Shown here in pieces: positions 1 to 12,450 of a stretch of DNA of 64,000 nucleotides. A model generated the notes under the pieces. It did no database searches, was not told the origin of the DNA, and worked only from the letters and a program-made list of their open reading frames with translations. A program made the translations under genes and the position numbers. This DNA is from Scalesia atractyloides (taxonomy: Eukaryota > Streptophyta > Magnoliopsida > Asterales > Asteraceae): the NCBI GenBank assembly GCA_947069175.1, contig CAMTDV010000022.1, forward strand, positions 36,421,476-36,485,475. The letters run 5' to 3'. The number at the start of each line of letters is the position of its first letter. Positions within the stretch are counted from its first letter, which is position 1.

Positions 1-1340
1 ATAGGAGAGTGAAGATGTGTGAGTATTCGGAATGTTAATGGAGGATTCAGATTGGAATTTAAAGTACAAAAGTATGTACACACAAAGTAATTATCTAGTC
101 TTAAACACTCGTTTTTGACACTATAAATCCTGTATGGGTTGATGCGATTTCATGGGTCAAGATATCCATTAGAATTGTTAACGAGAGGTTCCATACTTAG
201 ATAATATAACCTATTACCATGACAAGTAACCATGTTCATTATCGTCAAGGATTCGGTTATCTATATATATTTATCGTATAGTTTATATAATAATTCTAAG
301 CTAAGTCTATCAAGGATATCGTAGATTGTCACATAAGTCATACATGGAGGTAGGAGGATAACCATCCTTTAACCTCATTATAAGATTCACCAATACACAA
401 ATCATCACAAGGATGATTCGGATGGTCATGAATGAAAAGGAAATGTACAATAATTACTATACCAAGTAGCCAAGTAACCTTAACCCGGGTGAGCCGGCAC
501 TGACATAGAAAGAGTTAACTAAGTGTCGGAGGCTTGACGAGGTTATGTCACTTTCAAGCTAGCAAACCACTTGGGATAGCAATTGTAAAACATCAAGTGA
601 GGTGGTGGAATGAAGGTAGGATAGCCAAGGCTTCCAAGTATTCACACCTATACCAAAACACAAGTCTTGCCATCAACTTCATGGCAAGGTCGGATGGTTT
701 TATCACTTGTGGGTTGTATAAACTTGCAAAAACTGAAAGTTTAGAGGTGTTTGCACCTCTTAAACTCATAAGAATCTATTCCTGACAAGTCTCATAACCT
801 TAGATAGGTTTAAGAACATGTAGGCACAAGATTCAAACAAGTTTAAATCAAGAAAAGCAAGATACAAAAGTATAAATGAAAGCAGAATTTTAATCCTACT
901 TTGGACCTCAAATGAGGTGAGGTTTCACCTTAGTTTGCCAAAACAAGCTTGTGAAAACTATCCTAGAGGTTATCCAAGTAGAAAGGAAGGAGAAAACATA
1001 AGAAAACAAGAAGAAAAGTGATCTAAAACTCACTTAGAATGGTTACAAGTTTCTGCCAAAGCTTGGAAATAGAGAGTAACCAAGAAGATATGAGAGTGAT
1101 TTGAGTGTTTGGAGTGTGTTTAGGAGTATATGGAGGCTTGTATTTATAAGTGGAGATTAGGGTTTGGGAGTTAATGAAGGTGGAAGGTGATTGGAGGAGA
1201 AAGGAGGTGGAGAAGGGTGAAATATGATTGGATTAAAAAGGTGGAAGGTGATTGGTTGAGAAAGGAGGTGGAAAATCTTTTGGTTTTGTTCACTTTAAGT
1301 CCTTGCACTTTGTAACTAGGGTTATTTTATGTCGTTTTCT
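1..1340 (-). repeat. Inverted LTR fragment of the D family, cut by the window start
   Basis: Read on the minus strand, this stretch follows the D solo LTR. Positions about 1-140 match about 62,200-62,345. Positions about 540-720 match 61,680-61,800, sharing the block CTTGGAAGCCTTGGCTATCC. Positions about 900-1,250 match 48,100-48,350, sharing the block around GATAACCTCTAGGAAGG-like sequence and the A/T-rich leader. The order is what a continuous, divergent LTR in inverse orientation would give. It has no coding capacity; the short ORF at 534-785 is not conserved in the other copy. The right limit is approximate because similarity fades in AT-rich sequence near 1,300-1,450. Confidence 0.6.
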
Positions 1341-1599
1341 TGTATTTTAACTTGTTTTTAGGTATCCAAAGTGTATTTTAAGTCTCGGTTTTGCGTATAA
1401 GCAAATATTTAAATATTGATTCCATATATAACACAAATATGAAATGTAACACGTATATGTAGGAAATGAATTTTCATTATAATTAACGCCTCAAATTGTG
1501 ATAATGGAGATGGAGTACGATTGTAAAGCTTCTAAAAATAGAATGCGAATATGAACTTTCTAAAGATAGGAATATGGAAATAAGAGGCGTTAGAAGTGT

Positions 1600-1930
1600 C
1601 AACTAGCATAGCCTTTCCACATAACAGAACAGGGCGTATAAGATTGAATACTTAACAATACCACATAAGGGCGGTGTGCTACTCCTATAGCGCTATAATC
1701 GTTAAGGTAGGCGATTGAGTACACAAGATTGACTTCTAGCATGTATGTACGGCAAATAGCATGTATTCATAGATTGAGTGTTTGAATAACGTGTTGATTG
1801 TATGTATGTGAGTTTTTATAATTTCATATATTGCAATCCAAAGTGTGTTTAAAGGAAAAGGGTTCGAGTATACTCATAGTTTGGATAGTAAACCGAGATA
1901 GTCACGAACAAGTATAGAGTTGGAAGGGCG
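1600..1930 (-). repeat. Second fragment of the D-family LTR 3' part
   Basis: The block at about 1,655-1,690 (GCGGTG followed by ACTCCTATAGCGCTATA) is the reverse complement of 62,638-62,680. The block at 1,865-1,880 matches the TATACTCGAACACCC region at 62,427. The spacing between the two blocks is about 210 bp in both places. In a single inverted LTR this part would lie left of position 1, so it must come from a separate copy or a rearrangement. Confidence 0.45.
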
Positions 1931-3440
1931 AAACGAAGTCTAGCTTAAAATAGTAAATTGAAATGTATAACTGTATATAATAAGTAAAGAGATAATTGAA
2001 TATTAGTTAAGAGATGTAAATGAGAAATAAAAAATAACTTATTAATTAAAATGTATATGTATAGAGATATTAATAATTATATAAACTTGTTATATAATTA
2101 TATGTAATATCACCTATAATATAATAATGTTATTATAAGCATAAGTAAAAATAATTATAAAGAAAAAGTCAACAATCTCATAATTAGGTAATTAGTAGGT
2201 TGTTATGGTAAATAGATGGAGAAAGGAATGATTATACTAATTGAATTTTAAAATTTTAATTTAGTAGAATTTCTAATAATATATATAGTGGAGAGTTCAA
2301 ATGAGAAGAAAAATTTTATAAGAATAAAAAGAATAACTTTTAAACCAATGAAATTCTCTATTTACTTCATTTAATGTGTGTATTAATGTTATGAAAAGGG
2401 CATATAGATAAATCTATAATTGTCATTAATTAGCTAACTAATTAAACTTATAACTTATTTTTTTCATATACTCTTTCAAGATAAAATAGTTTATGGTGTA
2501 GGACAATTTTCGACATGTGTAGGATAAATTTTAGTATATGTATGATAAATATTGAAATGTGCAGGGTAAATTTACATGTATGTAGGGTAAATTTCGGTAA
2601 ATGTAAGACATATGTAGGATAAATTTGAAATATGTAGGATAAAATGTTTTTACTTTATTGATGAGGAATAACATAATTAATGAGAGAAGTTATAAACTAT
2701 TTATTGTTTTACCATTATGCCCTTTGTCTTTTTCTTCTCACATTATGTCTAGTTATATTTATTATAATATTTACATGTTTCTAAGGTGAAAATGGAATTT
2801 TGGTTCAGTTTTCAGAAATTATATAAACTAGATGCAAGATGTTCACACAAATAGGTAAATGATGGAATTTGCATCCTAACCATTACAAGTGCCTACCTTA
2901 ACACAAGATCACTCAAACATTTGGTAAGTTTGGTGTCTTGGTTTGGTTTTGGCGAATTAGCCTAAACGGGTCAAACAAATGCGTGAACTGAACTAGAAGT
3001 AAAAGACATGAATGTAAAAGCATAATGTAAATGTTAGAAATTAGGTACGACATGAATGTAAATTGTTAGAAGTTATAAAAGACATGAATGTAAATTGTTA
3101 GCGGTTAGTTTATTAGTTTAGTCATATAATAAAGAGTTAGACAATATTAAGTTATGCATTATAATAATTGATCATGGTTAGTAATATAAAGTGGAAATGA
3201 AATAATTGAAGGTTAAAAAACCATGTAAACGGAAACTCAAGATTGGTCCTTATTTTGGTGATGCACCATCTTTGTTTACCATGGTAAGCATTTGGTGACA
3301 TTCAATAAGGATTTCTACAAGATGGGGAAGTATGAAAACACAAAGAAAAACAAGAAGAAGAAAAGAAGGTGAAAGGAGATGGAACTCACCTTTAAGAGGG
3401 AATAATTCTTTGAGAAATGGCAAAGAAAAGTGGTGGAACG
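1931..3440. other. AT-rich intergenic DNA with a degenerate short repeat
   Basis: No gene is visible. Between about 2,505 and 2,650 a 25-30 bp motif resembling ATGTAGGATAAATTT recurs five to six times with substitutions, which makes it a decayed minisatellite. A segment from about 2,285 to 2,760 starts with TATATAGTGGAGAGTTCAAATG and has a MITE-like look, but I could not find convincing terminal repeats. Its identity stays open. Confidence 0.4.
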
Positions 3441-4504
3441 TGTCACACCCTGGTCGTAGCGGAAGCGCAAACGTGTGACTATGAAGTAATCATTGCATCC
3501 AATCATGTAAACAACTGTAAATCAACAATGATGCCATGCTTATAATAACTTGCAACCAATGTTTATAACTTTCCAAAAGTGAAATCATGGGTTTCCAAAT
3601 AATTTCACATTGTCATCAAAAATATGGTTTGAAATACATTACATCATAATGAAAGATTGTTTTCATCGTAAAAGCATGTTGAGGTTTTGACTCCTATATA
3701 CCCATACGAGGTTGGGATATAAGAGACAAATCCTCCAAAAGGTGGCGTTCGTTGTCATGTCATTTCCCATATCCCGAAGTGTATCACCAGCTCAAGTCTT
3801 GTGTACTGAAATACATGTAATTTTAAAAAGTCAACATAAAGTTGGCGAGTTCATGTAGTTAATGTTTTCCTGTAAAAATGTCATGCTTGAAATCCAGTAA
3901 TGAAATCCGAGTATGTTATTAGCATCATGGCGTTCTGGGGATCTATCAGTGTGTCACGAGCACCCTAAATTATATGTGCCATAAGTAAGTAAACAACTCG
4001 AGACAACTCTGATATCATTGGGATCACAAAAGCATTCCTAACCGGTTATCATACCAGGATTGGAGCGTGTCTCAAACTCGATCGATCTATATCTTTTGCA
4101 CCTTGGTCACTAAGTGATTAATAGTTACTCTTGTCATCATCCTACTTACGCACATTGATCGTGTTATCAACTAACCCCATAGCTAACATACCGTTTGTTA
4201 TGACATGGATTTCCCCTCGATAGTTTTAAAACAAAACTTTGAAATAATTGAAAGGAGGGATATGAACTCACAGCTTCGCGTTCCGTACATCGTACTTATC
4301 AAAGTTTGGTGTCCGTACACATGTGTAACCTACTTGTGTATTCAGTTTATTAGACACCTAGGCCTCAATGGACCTTGTATTCGTTGTTCATCTTTAATTC
4401 TTGTTATATATTTCTTTGTTATGATATAACAACTTTTAATGTTATCGTAGTGTTGGTAGTTTGCTTGTTTGATTAATATTGTTATATATATTTCTCAAGA
4501 ATAC

Positions 4505-4528
4505 ATATATATATATATATATATATAT
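4505..4528. repeat. (AT)n microsatellite
   Basis: Uninterrupted AT dinucleotide run inside the solo LTR at 3,441-7,524. A shorter run lies at about 4,815-4,836. Confidence 0.9.
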
Positions 4529-5228
4529 TGTTATCATTCTTAGATCGTGTGTGAACTGGGCCTTGCCCTTCACATGTCCTCATGCCTTGCACCCGTGTCA
4601 TTGGACCTAGCCCATGTTTTCTTGTCATTGGGTCTTGCCCATGTCTTTTATAAATTGGGCCTAGCCCAATTTCATTTTGATGAGCCCACTATTTTAAAAG
4701 TCTTATACTTATAATTTTACTAAGTATATAGTGTAAGTATACATTTTATACTTCTAATAAACCACTTAGTAATTTCTTTTAGACATTAACTTTCCGGATT
4801 TTGATTTCGATAACTATATATATATATATATATATGTTAAACGTCTAAATATATATTTTAGACCCATCGTCGGCGTCGTTTATTATGTGCCTGTTTTCGT
4901 CGAAAATCGCCCGTTGTCGTAATGACTTTTCGTGTCGGTGATTCATCCATTGGTCGTCGACGCGACAGTGTAATGGTGCACGTTCGCCTATCATTCGCAT
5001 TGCTTCGCTTATCTGATTATTGTTTCGACGCATCGTAAGAATATATTTGTTTATGTCACCAACACTTGGTATTATCTTCAAGTGTTTGTACTTTGTATAT
5101 GATTGGATATTTTTATTGTGAATACCCTAAGCTTCTAAATACATACACATACATTACACATATTTATTTATAACAAAATTCTTGGTGACAAAATATGTAT
5201 ACATATTTTTATTTTCCCAATATGTATG

Positions 5229-5231
<3 letters not shown>

Positions 5232-5262
<31 letters not shown>
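5232..5262. repeat. (TA)n microsatellite
   Basis: TA dinucleotide run preceded by a short TATG repeat, inside the solo LTR. Confidence 0.9.
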
Positions 5263-5269
<7 letters not shown>

Positions 5270-7524
5270 AATTATTAATAAAAGAGTTACTTATTTTTAC
5301 TTGTAAAAATATATATATAAACTTGATGAACACTTGAGTGTCTAGGACATAACCCTTGCCATTGAAAACTTACTTAATGATGATTTAAGTTACTAATTGC
5401 GTTTAGTCCCACTAATCACCCATTTAATCATGTCTTAATCGCGATTAGATTTTTAGATAATTTCGCCATAGTTTCCCCTAAACTATGGCGTTTTCCATGT
5501 TTTAAAAACGTAATTAAAACTTGTTTAAGCTCATAATCAAGATCATCAATCTATCACAAACTTTCCTATTATTTATTTACAACATTTCATGTATCATCAT
5601 CCATGGCCTTTTGGAAGTAAAATCTCATTAAAAACATGATGAGATTTCAACATTTATTAACACTTTTAAATCATCATTTTTGTCATATCATTTAATCAAG
5701 TCCATTTCTTTGAGCCTCTTGATTACTACACATTTTTATGATGGTTACACCTTAAATCATAATGTTTATTTCTTATAAAAAACATTCATGTGTAGTAAAA
5801 TTATCTTTAAGTTGTAGTAATCTTCATGGATCATGTAGTTGATGATCTTGTTTAGATTTAAACCTTATCATGTTTAAATCTTCATTTTTCATACTTGATC
5901 ATACAAGATCATCTAACTTTTACACCTTACTTTAACATAAACAACACCATCATGCTAACTAGCTACCGTAAAAACATATAATCAACACAAAATAAACTAT
6001 ATTTAGTGTTATTTTTAAGGTGTGAGTTAGGGTTTTTAGGTTATCTTTTCTTCATTTTCAAGATGATCAACTTGTACTTTATGAAACTAGACATAAAAAT
6101 AAGCTAGAACATGAAAGGATTTGCCTTACAATGGGTGCACAAGTTTAGTGATGATTTAGAAGGAAAATGAAGCTCCAAGATAGCCCTAACGGCCCCCAAC
6201 TTTGTTAGTATCTTGAGTGGTCTTGAAGGGGTTTTAAAGTGGGTAAAATGAGGTGGTTTATGGGGTTTAATGGTGGTTATGTGGAGGTTGATGTATCCGA
6301 TGGGAATGAGGGGAAAGAAGAGATGGTTTCAAATTTTTTTTGTTGTGAAAATGATGAAGAATATGTTGTAGGTTATGATATATATTTAAGCTATCATTCA
6401 CATGTCACAACATAATCCCACACCAAACTCCTAATCTCCATTTCTTCAACAAAATCAAGTGGGTGGGGCTCACATGGAGGGGTAAAGAGTAAAATTTTTA
6501 TAACACATGTTTTATTTATTAGATATTTTAGTCATTAAGTTAAGTGTTGTGATTAGGGGATTGATCTTGCATTCTTAGCACATAATTAGGGTTTAGAGTG
6601 TTATTATACGCCAATTAATCCACTTGATCCCCTAATATAAGTTTCGGATGACGGAAACGTCGTTAGATCGTTCGTCGACACAATAATTGCTAATAAACGA
6701 ACTTATTTATTTAGTACCGGAAGCTTTTGTTTTCGACCACCACAATTGTCATGGTGTCTATTTAGTGCACTTCCGACCTAAAAATATGCATAACTAGTTC
6801 GCTAGTCGAATATACGATGAGGTAAGATGGTCAAAGTGTCTTTCGTTCGATCGTTCGCTCGATATCGGTATTTCTATATTCCGCCGTCGAACTTTTCCGA
6901 AAGTTGTGTTTCCGTGACCTCATGCTAGTTGAATGGATTCCGAGTTCCAAATAAGGCTTAACTAGTTTCTAGATGCATGAATGAGGCTATCGGCCACTAA
7001 AATGTTCGTCGTTTCGACAAACGGTCACCTTCCGGTCGCATTGTGCACTGTTTGTCGAATGACCGGAAACGATGTCTTTTGTGCATTCTTGTTATTCTCA
7101 CATTGTTTTAGAATGATTAACATAGTTTTATTATTATTCTTACATCCGGAATTCACCGAATTAGTCTCGCGGACAAACTGACATTTGTCGCCTTTTTGGT
7201 CGAAACGGACAATCTTTGCAATGTAGGCGTTGTACCGGAAAGTTATGTATTATTGTAATGGTTGATCTCAAATAAGTGTTTTCATTTATATATGGACTCA
7301 GGTATGGCATTAATATGTCGTTGTTCCTTGTTCTGGTTCGTTTTGGTTTGTTCCGCGTCGTAACGGAAACCAGTATATGTTATGATCAGATTTACTTGTC
7401 CTAGTACTTAGGATATGACGTACGACTCAGTTACGCAATTAAATTACGATAATATGCATGAGATTATGAACTACAAATAGTGATTAAATTGTACTGAATT
7501 ACCGGTTATTTGTCATTTGTCACA

Positions 7525-8610
7525 AAACGAATGTGGTATTTATAGGTGATGGATTAGATTTAGAGGTGGTGAAAAATAGGGAAAGTTGAAAATTGGCCCC
7601 TATATATATATATATATATATATATATGCTTTTTGGGCCCTAAAGTCATGGGCTTGTTTGTTTTATGCATATTATTAGTATAAATTTGAGTTTCTAACAT
7701 AATTTATAAATATAGTATGACACAATAGTTGATTGATTGTGTATCGAATATCAAATTTACACAACATAAGTCGGTTTTCTAATAATTTAAACATGTCTTG
7801 ATAATTATATGAATAACACCTATGTTTGGTTGAACAATTATTGAAAGAGAAAAAAATAAAATAAATAAAATGAATTCCATTATGATCATAATTCTTGGAT
7901 TACGATGATTGAATACAAAAAACACGGAATGAATAATACAATAATTGCGGAATGTTACATATATGAGTTTGATTCCAATTATAATTTAAACATCAAGTAT
8001 AATTCTATTAGTATATAGAGCATGTATCAAGATTGATTAAGTATCATGTATTTGTGCATAAACAAGTGTGAATAAAAGTGTATTTCCCTTATGATCAACG
8101 TCTCGGATTACAAGTTTCTAAAAATAGAAATATACGAATTACACTTTCTAAATAAGTAAAGTACAAAATACCAAGCGTTATAGAGAAAACTAAAAAACTC
8201 ACTCAAAACCACTAAAAAGGAGGGGACTTTTAATGAAGCAGGGGCAAAACTGGAAAAAATATAAATATTATATATATATATATTATATATATAATATAAA
8301 CTTTACAAACATTTCTATATTCTTCATATGGTATTATTTTTTTTTAATCGCACCATAAGATCACAAATTTTCTTATCTTTCATTCGAGTTAGGTTTTTTT
8401 AGGTTTGAGGGGGGGTAAGGTTTTTAACGGGTTTCTTTTGGAAAGGTATAGGTTTTTTTTGTGGGGGGGGGGGGGTTAGGTTTTTGGGTGGTGGCGGGGT
8501 GGGGGTGGGTGTTTAGGTTTTGGGTGGTAGTGGAGTGGGTTTATTTTGTTGTGTTCACATTGGTTCTCAAGGTTTTCTCGCAATAAGAGTGATTCTCAAT
8601 AAACCCTACT
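7525..8610. other. AT-rich intergenic DNA with (TA)n and a poly-G tract
   Basis: No gene is visible. A (TA)n run occupies 7,601-7,627. Positions about 7,850-8,170 contain two related short blocks (ATTATGATCATAATTC and later CTTATGATCAACG) that weakly resemble the 5' part of the D-family LTR. Positions 8,405-8,530 are strongly G-rich on the + strand, including a run of at least 13 G at about 8,462-8,475 and several GGTTTTTGGG blocks. That tract could form G-quadruplex structure. Confidence 0.5.
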
Positions 8611-8955
8611 CTATATATATAGGGATGAGTTAAAATGAGAACCACCTTGAGTTGTGAGAAACGTGAGAACTAGGCCATCCAAAAGGTTTTTTCGAACTTT
8701 TTAAATTAAAAAAATGTCGCATACCCACATTTACATGAGACTTGAAAAAAAAATATTTATATTTGAACAAAATTTACACCGGTATGTAAAAAAAACTTGA
8801 ATTAGTCAAAACTACCAAATTGATAATTTTTTGTACTTTTTATACAGATGTGTTTATAATAATTTCATCTATGTTTGTGCAAAAAAAATTTGGCCTAACT
8901 CGCGCGAGAACAAAAAGTTCTCACGGTTCTTGCAACTCGTGGTGGGGTTCTAAAG
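8611..8955. mobile_element. MITE-like element with about 33-bp inverted termini
   Basis: The left end reads TGAGAACCACCTTGAGTTGTG followed by GAGAA and CGTGAGAAC. The right end, reverse complemented, reads GAACCCCACCACGAGTTGC followed by AAGAACCGTGAGAA. The arms are imperfect inverted repeats around a non-coding AT-rich core, flanked on the left by a TATATA run. The length and lack of coding capacity fit a MITE. A Helitron-like origin cannot be excluded. Confidence 0.55.
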
Positions 8956-9856
8956 TGAACACTAGTTTATTTGTGAACCAAGTGAACAAATCATGGCCAT
9001 TCATTTAGAAGATCTGTAGTTTTTTTTATCAATGACAATATTGTAATTATAATGTTATGACCTCCCTCTAAAATAAATGACATGAGAGTATTTTTATCAT
9101 TTGTAAATTGCATTGTTTAAACAATATAATTTAAAATCCCTAAAATCTCGCTAGTTTCCATTTATACAAGATACGCAACTGTTAATTTATACACATGTGT
9201 ACAATATCGCTAGTATCAGTTTATACAATATATACAGATGTTAGTTTATACACATGTGTACAGTCTCGCAAATTATCGTTAGTTTATACACATGTGTATA
9301 GGCTTTTATACATTTGTGTATTATATTCAGAAATTGTTACATTTGTATATATTAACAACATATAGTATATATGCATGCACACAAGTAGATTCATATAAAA
9401 TTATGAAATTAATTAAAACCAAACAAGTGTACACATGTGTATCAACGATTAATTCGAAAGCTATGTCTCTACCAAAAACATACATGCACTATACGTATGT
9501 GTAAAACCAAGTGGACACATAAAACAACAATATTTATGAAACAAATCAATTTATACACTTGTGTACGATTACGAAACTGTTTTGTAACGAAAGAAATATA
9601 AAAAAATTGCTGATCATGTTATGTTACTATGAATTCATTTTTACTGATTTTCGAAAATATTGTTTCAATAAGAAGGACTAGAATCTTAAGGAGGACTAGA
9701 ATCTGGGAATAAATTAAAAGATAATTTAAATTAGCTTAATTAAATGTTAAATTACAATTCTATCCTTTTCATCTAAAAAATAACTGAATGGCTAATATTA
9801 GTTCACTAGATTCACAAACAAGTGGGTTGTTCACTAATGAACTAACCATATATATA
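8945..9856. mobile_element. Non-coding TIR element carrying TACACATGTGTA palindromes
   Basis: Ends near 8,955 (GTGAACACTAGTTTATTTGTG) and near 9,800-9,845 (TTCACTAGATTCACAAACAAG) are imperfect inverted repeats. The interior repeats the palindrome TACACATGTGTA near 9,192, 9,249, 9,285 and 9,429 with degenerate versions between. No transposase is encoded, and the 70-aa ORF at 9,292-9,504 simply translates these repeats. It abuts similar elements on both sides. Confidence 0.45.
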
Positions 9857-10216
9857 TATGGATGGATTAAAATGAGAACCACCTTGAGTTGTAAGAACCG
9901 TGAGAACTAGGTCATCCAAAAAGTTTTTTCAAAGTTTTTTTCTCAAAAGTCATAAAAAAGATCGCTTTTTCAGCCAAAAAATTAAAAATGCCACATACCC
10001 ACATTTACATGAGGCGTAAAAAAGATATTTATCTTTATGCAAAATTTACGTAGCACGTAAAAAAACTTGCATCAGTCAAAACTACCGACTCGACTTTTTT
10101 TTTACTTTTTTTACAGATGTGTTTATAATATTTTCATCTACGTTTGTGAAAAAAATAATTTGGCCCAACTTACGCGGGAACAAAATGTTCTCACGGTTCT
10201 TGCAACTTGTATTGGT

Positions 10217-10219
<3 letters not shown>
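9846..10219. mobile_element. MITE-like element, second copy of the 8,611 family
   Basis: The left end TGAGAACCACCTTGAGTTGT and the right end (reverse complement TGAGAACCAATACAAGTTG) form inverted termini followed by a shared AAGAACCGTGAGAA. The interior matches the copy at 8,611-8,955, including the blocks CCCACATTTACATGAG and GATGTGTTTATAATA. The element is bounded by TATA microsatellites at about 9,848 and 10,218-10,246. Confidence 0.6.
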
Positions 10220-10245
<26 letters not shown>

Positions 10246-10247
<2 letters not shown>

Positions 10248-10640
10248 GGGGAACGTTTAGAACGCTAAATATTGTGAGAACCGTGAGAACAAATGAAAAA
10301 ATCGCGAGAACTCGATAAAAAACAATTCAATTTCAATTTTTTGACACTTATCAAAATTATTCGAATACAATGTTAGAAATTTAATTTACACGTTTGAATT
10401 TACATGAATTCGAAAATAAAGAAAATTTACACATGTATAAATTTGGTATTTACACATGTGTAAATTTGTTATATTTACACATGTGTAAAAAATCTAATAA
10501 GAGTGATTTTGAGAGGATAAATGAATTATTTGATGTTGTAAATTCTTTTCTATGGGTTATCTTGAGAACGCTAAATATTGCGAGAACCGTGAGAACGAAT
10601 GAAAAAACCAATCGAAACCAATTTTTTAATACAAACCTTA
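10246..10640. mobile_element. MITE-like element with TTACACATGTGTAA palindromes
   Basis: It starts after a (TA)n run with GAACGCTAAATATTGTGAG and contains a second start-like block at about 10,562-10,600 (GAACGCTAAATATTGCGAG). Three copies of TTACACATGT(G)TAA lie at about 10,429-10,488. A related copy in inverse orientation is at 13,870-14,212. It is non-coding. Confidence 0.5.
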
Positions 10641-11034
10641 TGGTAGGGTTCATTTGAGAACCACTTTATTGTGAGAACCACGAGAAGCAATGTGAACACA
10701 AAAAAATACAAAAAACACACACAAATGTTTTTAATATTTTTTTTTTAAATCGCTAAATTTCACTAGAAAAGTTCGAGTAACAATTATCGATGCACATGTG
10801 CATATGTATCATTTCTTTGACAAATTCCGTAATACATTACCAATATTATACAATTGTACTTTCATTTACACTACCATCCGTAATACACTACTTTTTACAT
10901 TACCAATATTAACAATGCACATGTGCATCAATGATATACCATGTTTTGGTACAATAAGTTTGTGATTTTGAATGATGAAGTAGACTCATATACATGTGTT
11001 TAGTTAGTTATATCTAGTGGTTGATAGTTTGATC
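10641..11034. mobile_element. Left arm of a foldback (long-TIR) element
   Basis: From GAGAACCACTTTATTGTGAG to the solo LTR border, this arm is the reverse complement of 13,341-13,828 over roughly 290 bp. Blocks matching in order include TTCGAGTAACAATTATCGATG, CATATGTATCATTTCTTTG, ACAAATTCC, and the palindrome TGCACATGTGCA (about 10,792 and 10,915). The element had long inverted arms around a short centre and was split by the LTR insertion at 11,035. Confidence 0.65.
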
Positions 11035-12032
11035 TGTCACACCCTGACCCGCAGCGGATATGGTAGTCGGGGCATGATTGGATTTTCATCAAAGCTCATG
11101 ACATTTACTATTATAAAATTTCATATTTATGATTTCAAATTAAAAGGAAAAATTCTAACAATCACATAAACCATATAAGCACAAAATATTCTATACATGA
11201 CATTCAAGTAACGATTTATTCTTCTTCTAAGGCCCAATCCTATGTGTTCCTTGCTTCAACCTGATCACCTGTAGCATGTGTAAAAATAGAGATTTGGGTC
11301 AACAAATATTGGCGAGTGAATCCCTTTTAAACATTTGAAAGAAATGATATATTGGTTAATTTAATAAAAATGTGCATACCAAATATGAGCAAACGTATAT
11401 GTAAACTAACCACAAACCATATAAACATCTAGCAATGTACACATGAGCATGATAAACGATGAGCTGTGAGATCAAGGCTCAATCAAACGGAGCCGGTCTA
11501 ATTAGGCAACGTGATGCTCTACCCATATGAAACAGGGAATTGATGGGCCTAATGTGAAAGCTTGACTAAAATGAGAAAGTATAACCACAAATAACAATAA
11601 TCCAAATATCACATAGCACATTAGTTCATATAATGGTAGTAGCACAAGTGTTTGGAAAATATAAATAAACGACATATGATACACCCCAAAATATGAATAA
11701 AAAGGGGAAGTTTGTAAGAATTCACTCATAATGGGTGCGTTTCTTGAGTTGATAATGAACGCGCGCGATTAAAGATTCCAACCAACGAGAAAACTAACCT
11801 AAATATTCACGTAATAATACGGTAAATATATTTCTTTTATTTAAAATTTGTATTTTTATTTAATGAATTTTATTAGACTTTTTAGAAAATTTTATAGTAT
11901 TTATTACTAATTTTTATGCTTAAAGGGTTCACTTTTATTATATATTTTTATGATTTCTGGAGGAAAATAAATAAAAAGGTTTATTAAAAAACATACCCCT
12001 TTTTAGGGGTCGAACTGGTCAGAATTCAAGAT

Positions 12033-12114
12033 TGTGCGCAGCGTGTGGGATTCGAACTCGTGACCTCTCGTATACGTGCACGCAGCTCTACCAACTAAGC
12101 TACGTGTATAACCC
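12033..12114 (-). other. tRNA-like module 1 (Lys-like body) in the solo LTR
   Basis: On the minus strand it contains TAGCTTAGTTGGTAGAGC, which fits an A box and D arm, and after the expected spacing GAGTTCGAATCC, a B-box/T-loop block. It is followed by GTGCGCA. It is homologous to modules at 34,216, 42,372, 50,307 and 54,653. The anticodon-arm region (CGTGCACG) is not a normal one, so it is a tRNA-derived module and not a working tRNA gene. Confidence 0.75.
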
Positions 12115-12207
12115 AAAATATATCCATTTTTAATTATATATATACACACATTAGATTAAAGCATATATTGATTTTATTCAAAAAGGTTTGATACTTTCAT
12201 AATCATG

Positions 12208-12285
12208 TAACGGACCGGACTCGAACCTGCGACCATAGCTTCGTGTTACACACAGCCCGACCAACTGGGTTGTGTGACTAACCCG
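12208..12285 (-). other. tRNA-like module 2 in the solo LTR, D-arm variant
   Basis: Minus strand: ACACAACCCAGTTGGTCGGG followed by CTGTGTGT, then CAGGTTCGAGTCCGG. The CAGTTGG core keeps the D-loop look of a real tRNA, and the flanking arms still pair. It bridges the tRNA-Lys-like module 1 and the more derived hairpin modules, supporting a tRNA origin for all of them. Confidence 0.75.
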
Positions 12286-12370
12286 AATGATATGTGATTT
12301 TAATTACACTTATATACTATCTGTCTTAATATATATAAGTATTAAAAAGGGTTGGAAATTTATAAGAATT

Positions 12371-12450
12371 GGCAGCGTGTTAAGACTCGAACCCGGGACC
12401 ATGTTTTAAATTTGCACACAGTCCACCGCTGGACTGTGTGTCTAACCCGG
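12371..12450 (-). other. tRNA-like module 3 in the solo LTR
   Basis: Minus strand: a hairpin of ACACAGTCCA, loop GCGG, TGGACTGTGT at the D-arm position, then GGTCCCGGGTTCGAGTC at the T-arm position. The B-box core GGTTCGAGTC is intact. Confidence 0.75.

Larger units (their letters stand above)
3441..7524 (-). mobile_element. Solo LTR, about 4.08 kb, of the B (LARD-like) family
   Basis: It begins TGTCACACCC and ends TTTGTCACA, as do the two LTRs of element B (24,936-29,076 and 31,508-46,211), and has about the same length. Shared landmarks in the same order are GTTGGCGAGTTCAT (about 3,843), a GGGCCTAGCCCA motif repeated near 4,600-4,670, a TATGAACTCAC block (about 4,261) and a terminal ACCGGTTAT-like block. 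Flanks are GAACG at 3,436-3,440 and AAACG at 7,525-7,529, a 4/5 match to a 5-bp target-site duplication. There is no second LTR or internal region, so this is best read as a solo LTR left by LTR-LTR recombination. It is clearly older than element B because it is much more diverged. Confidence 0.7.
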
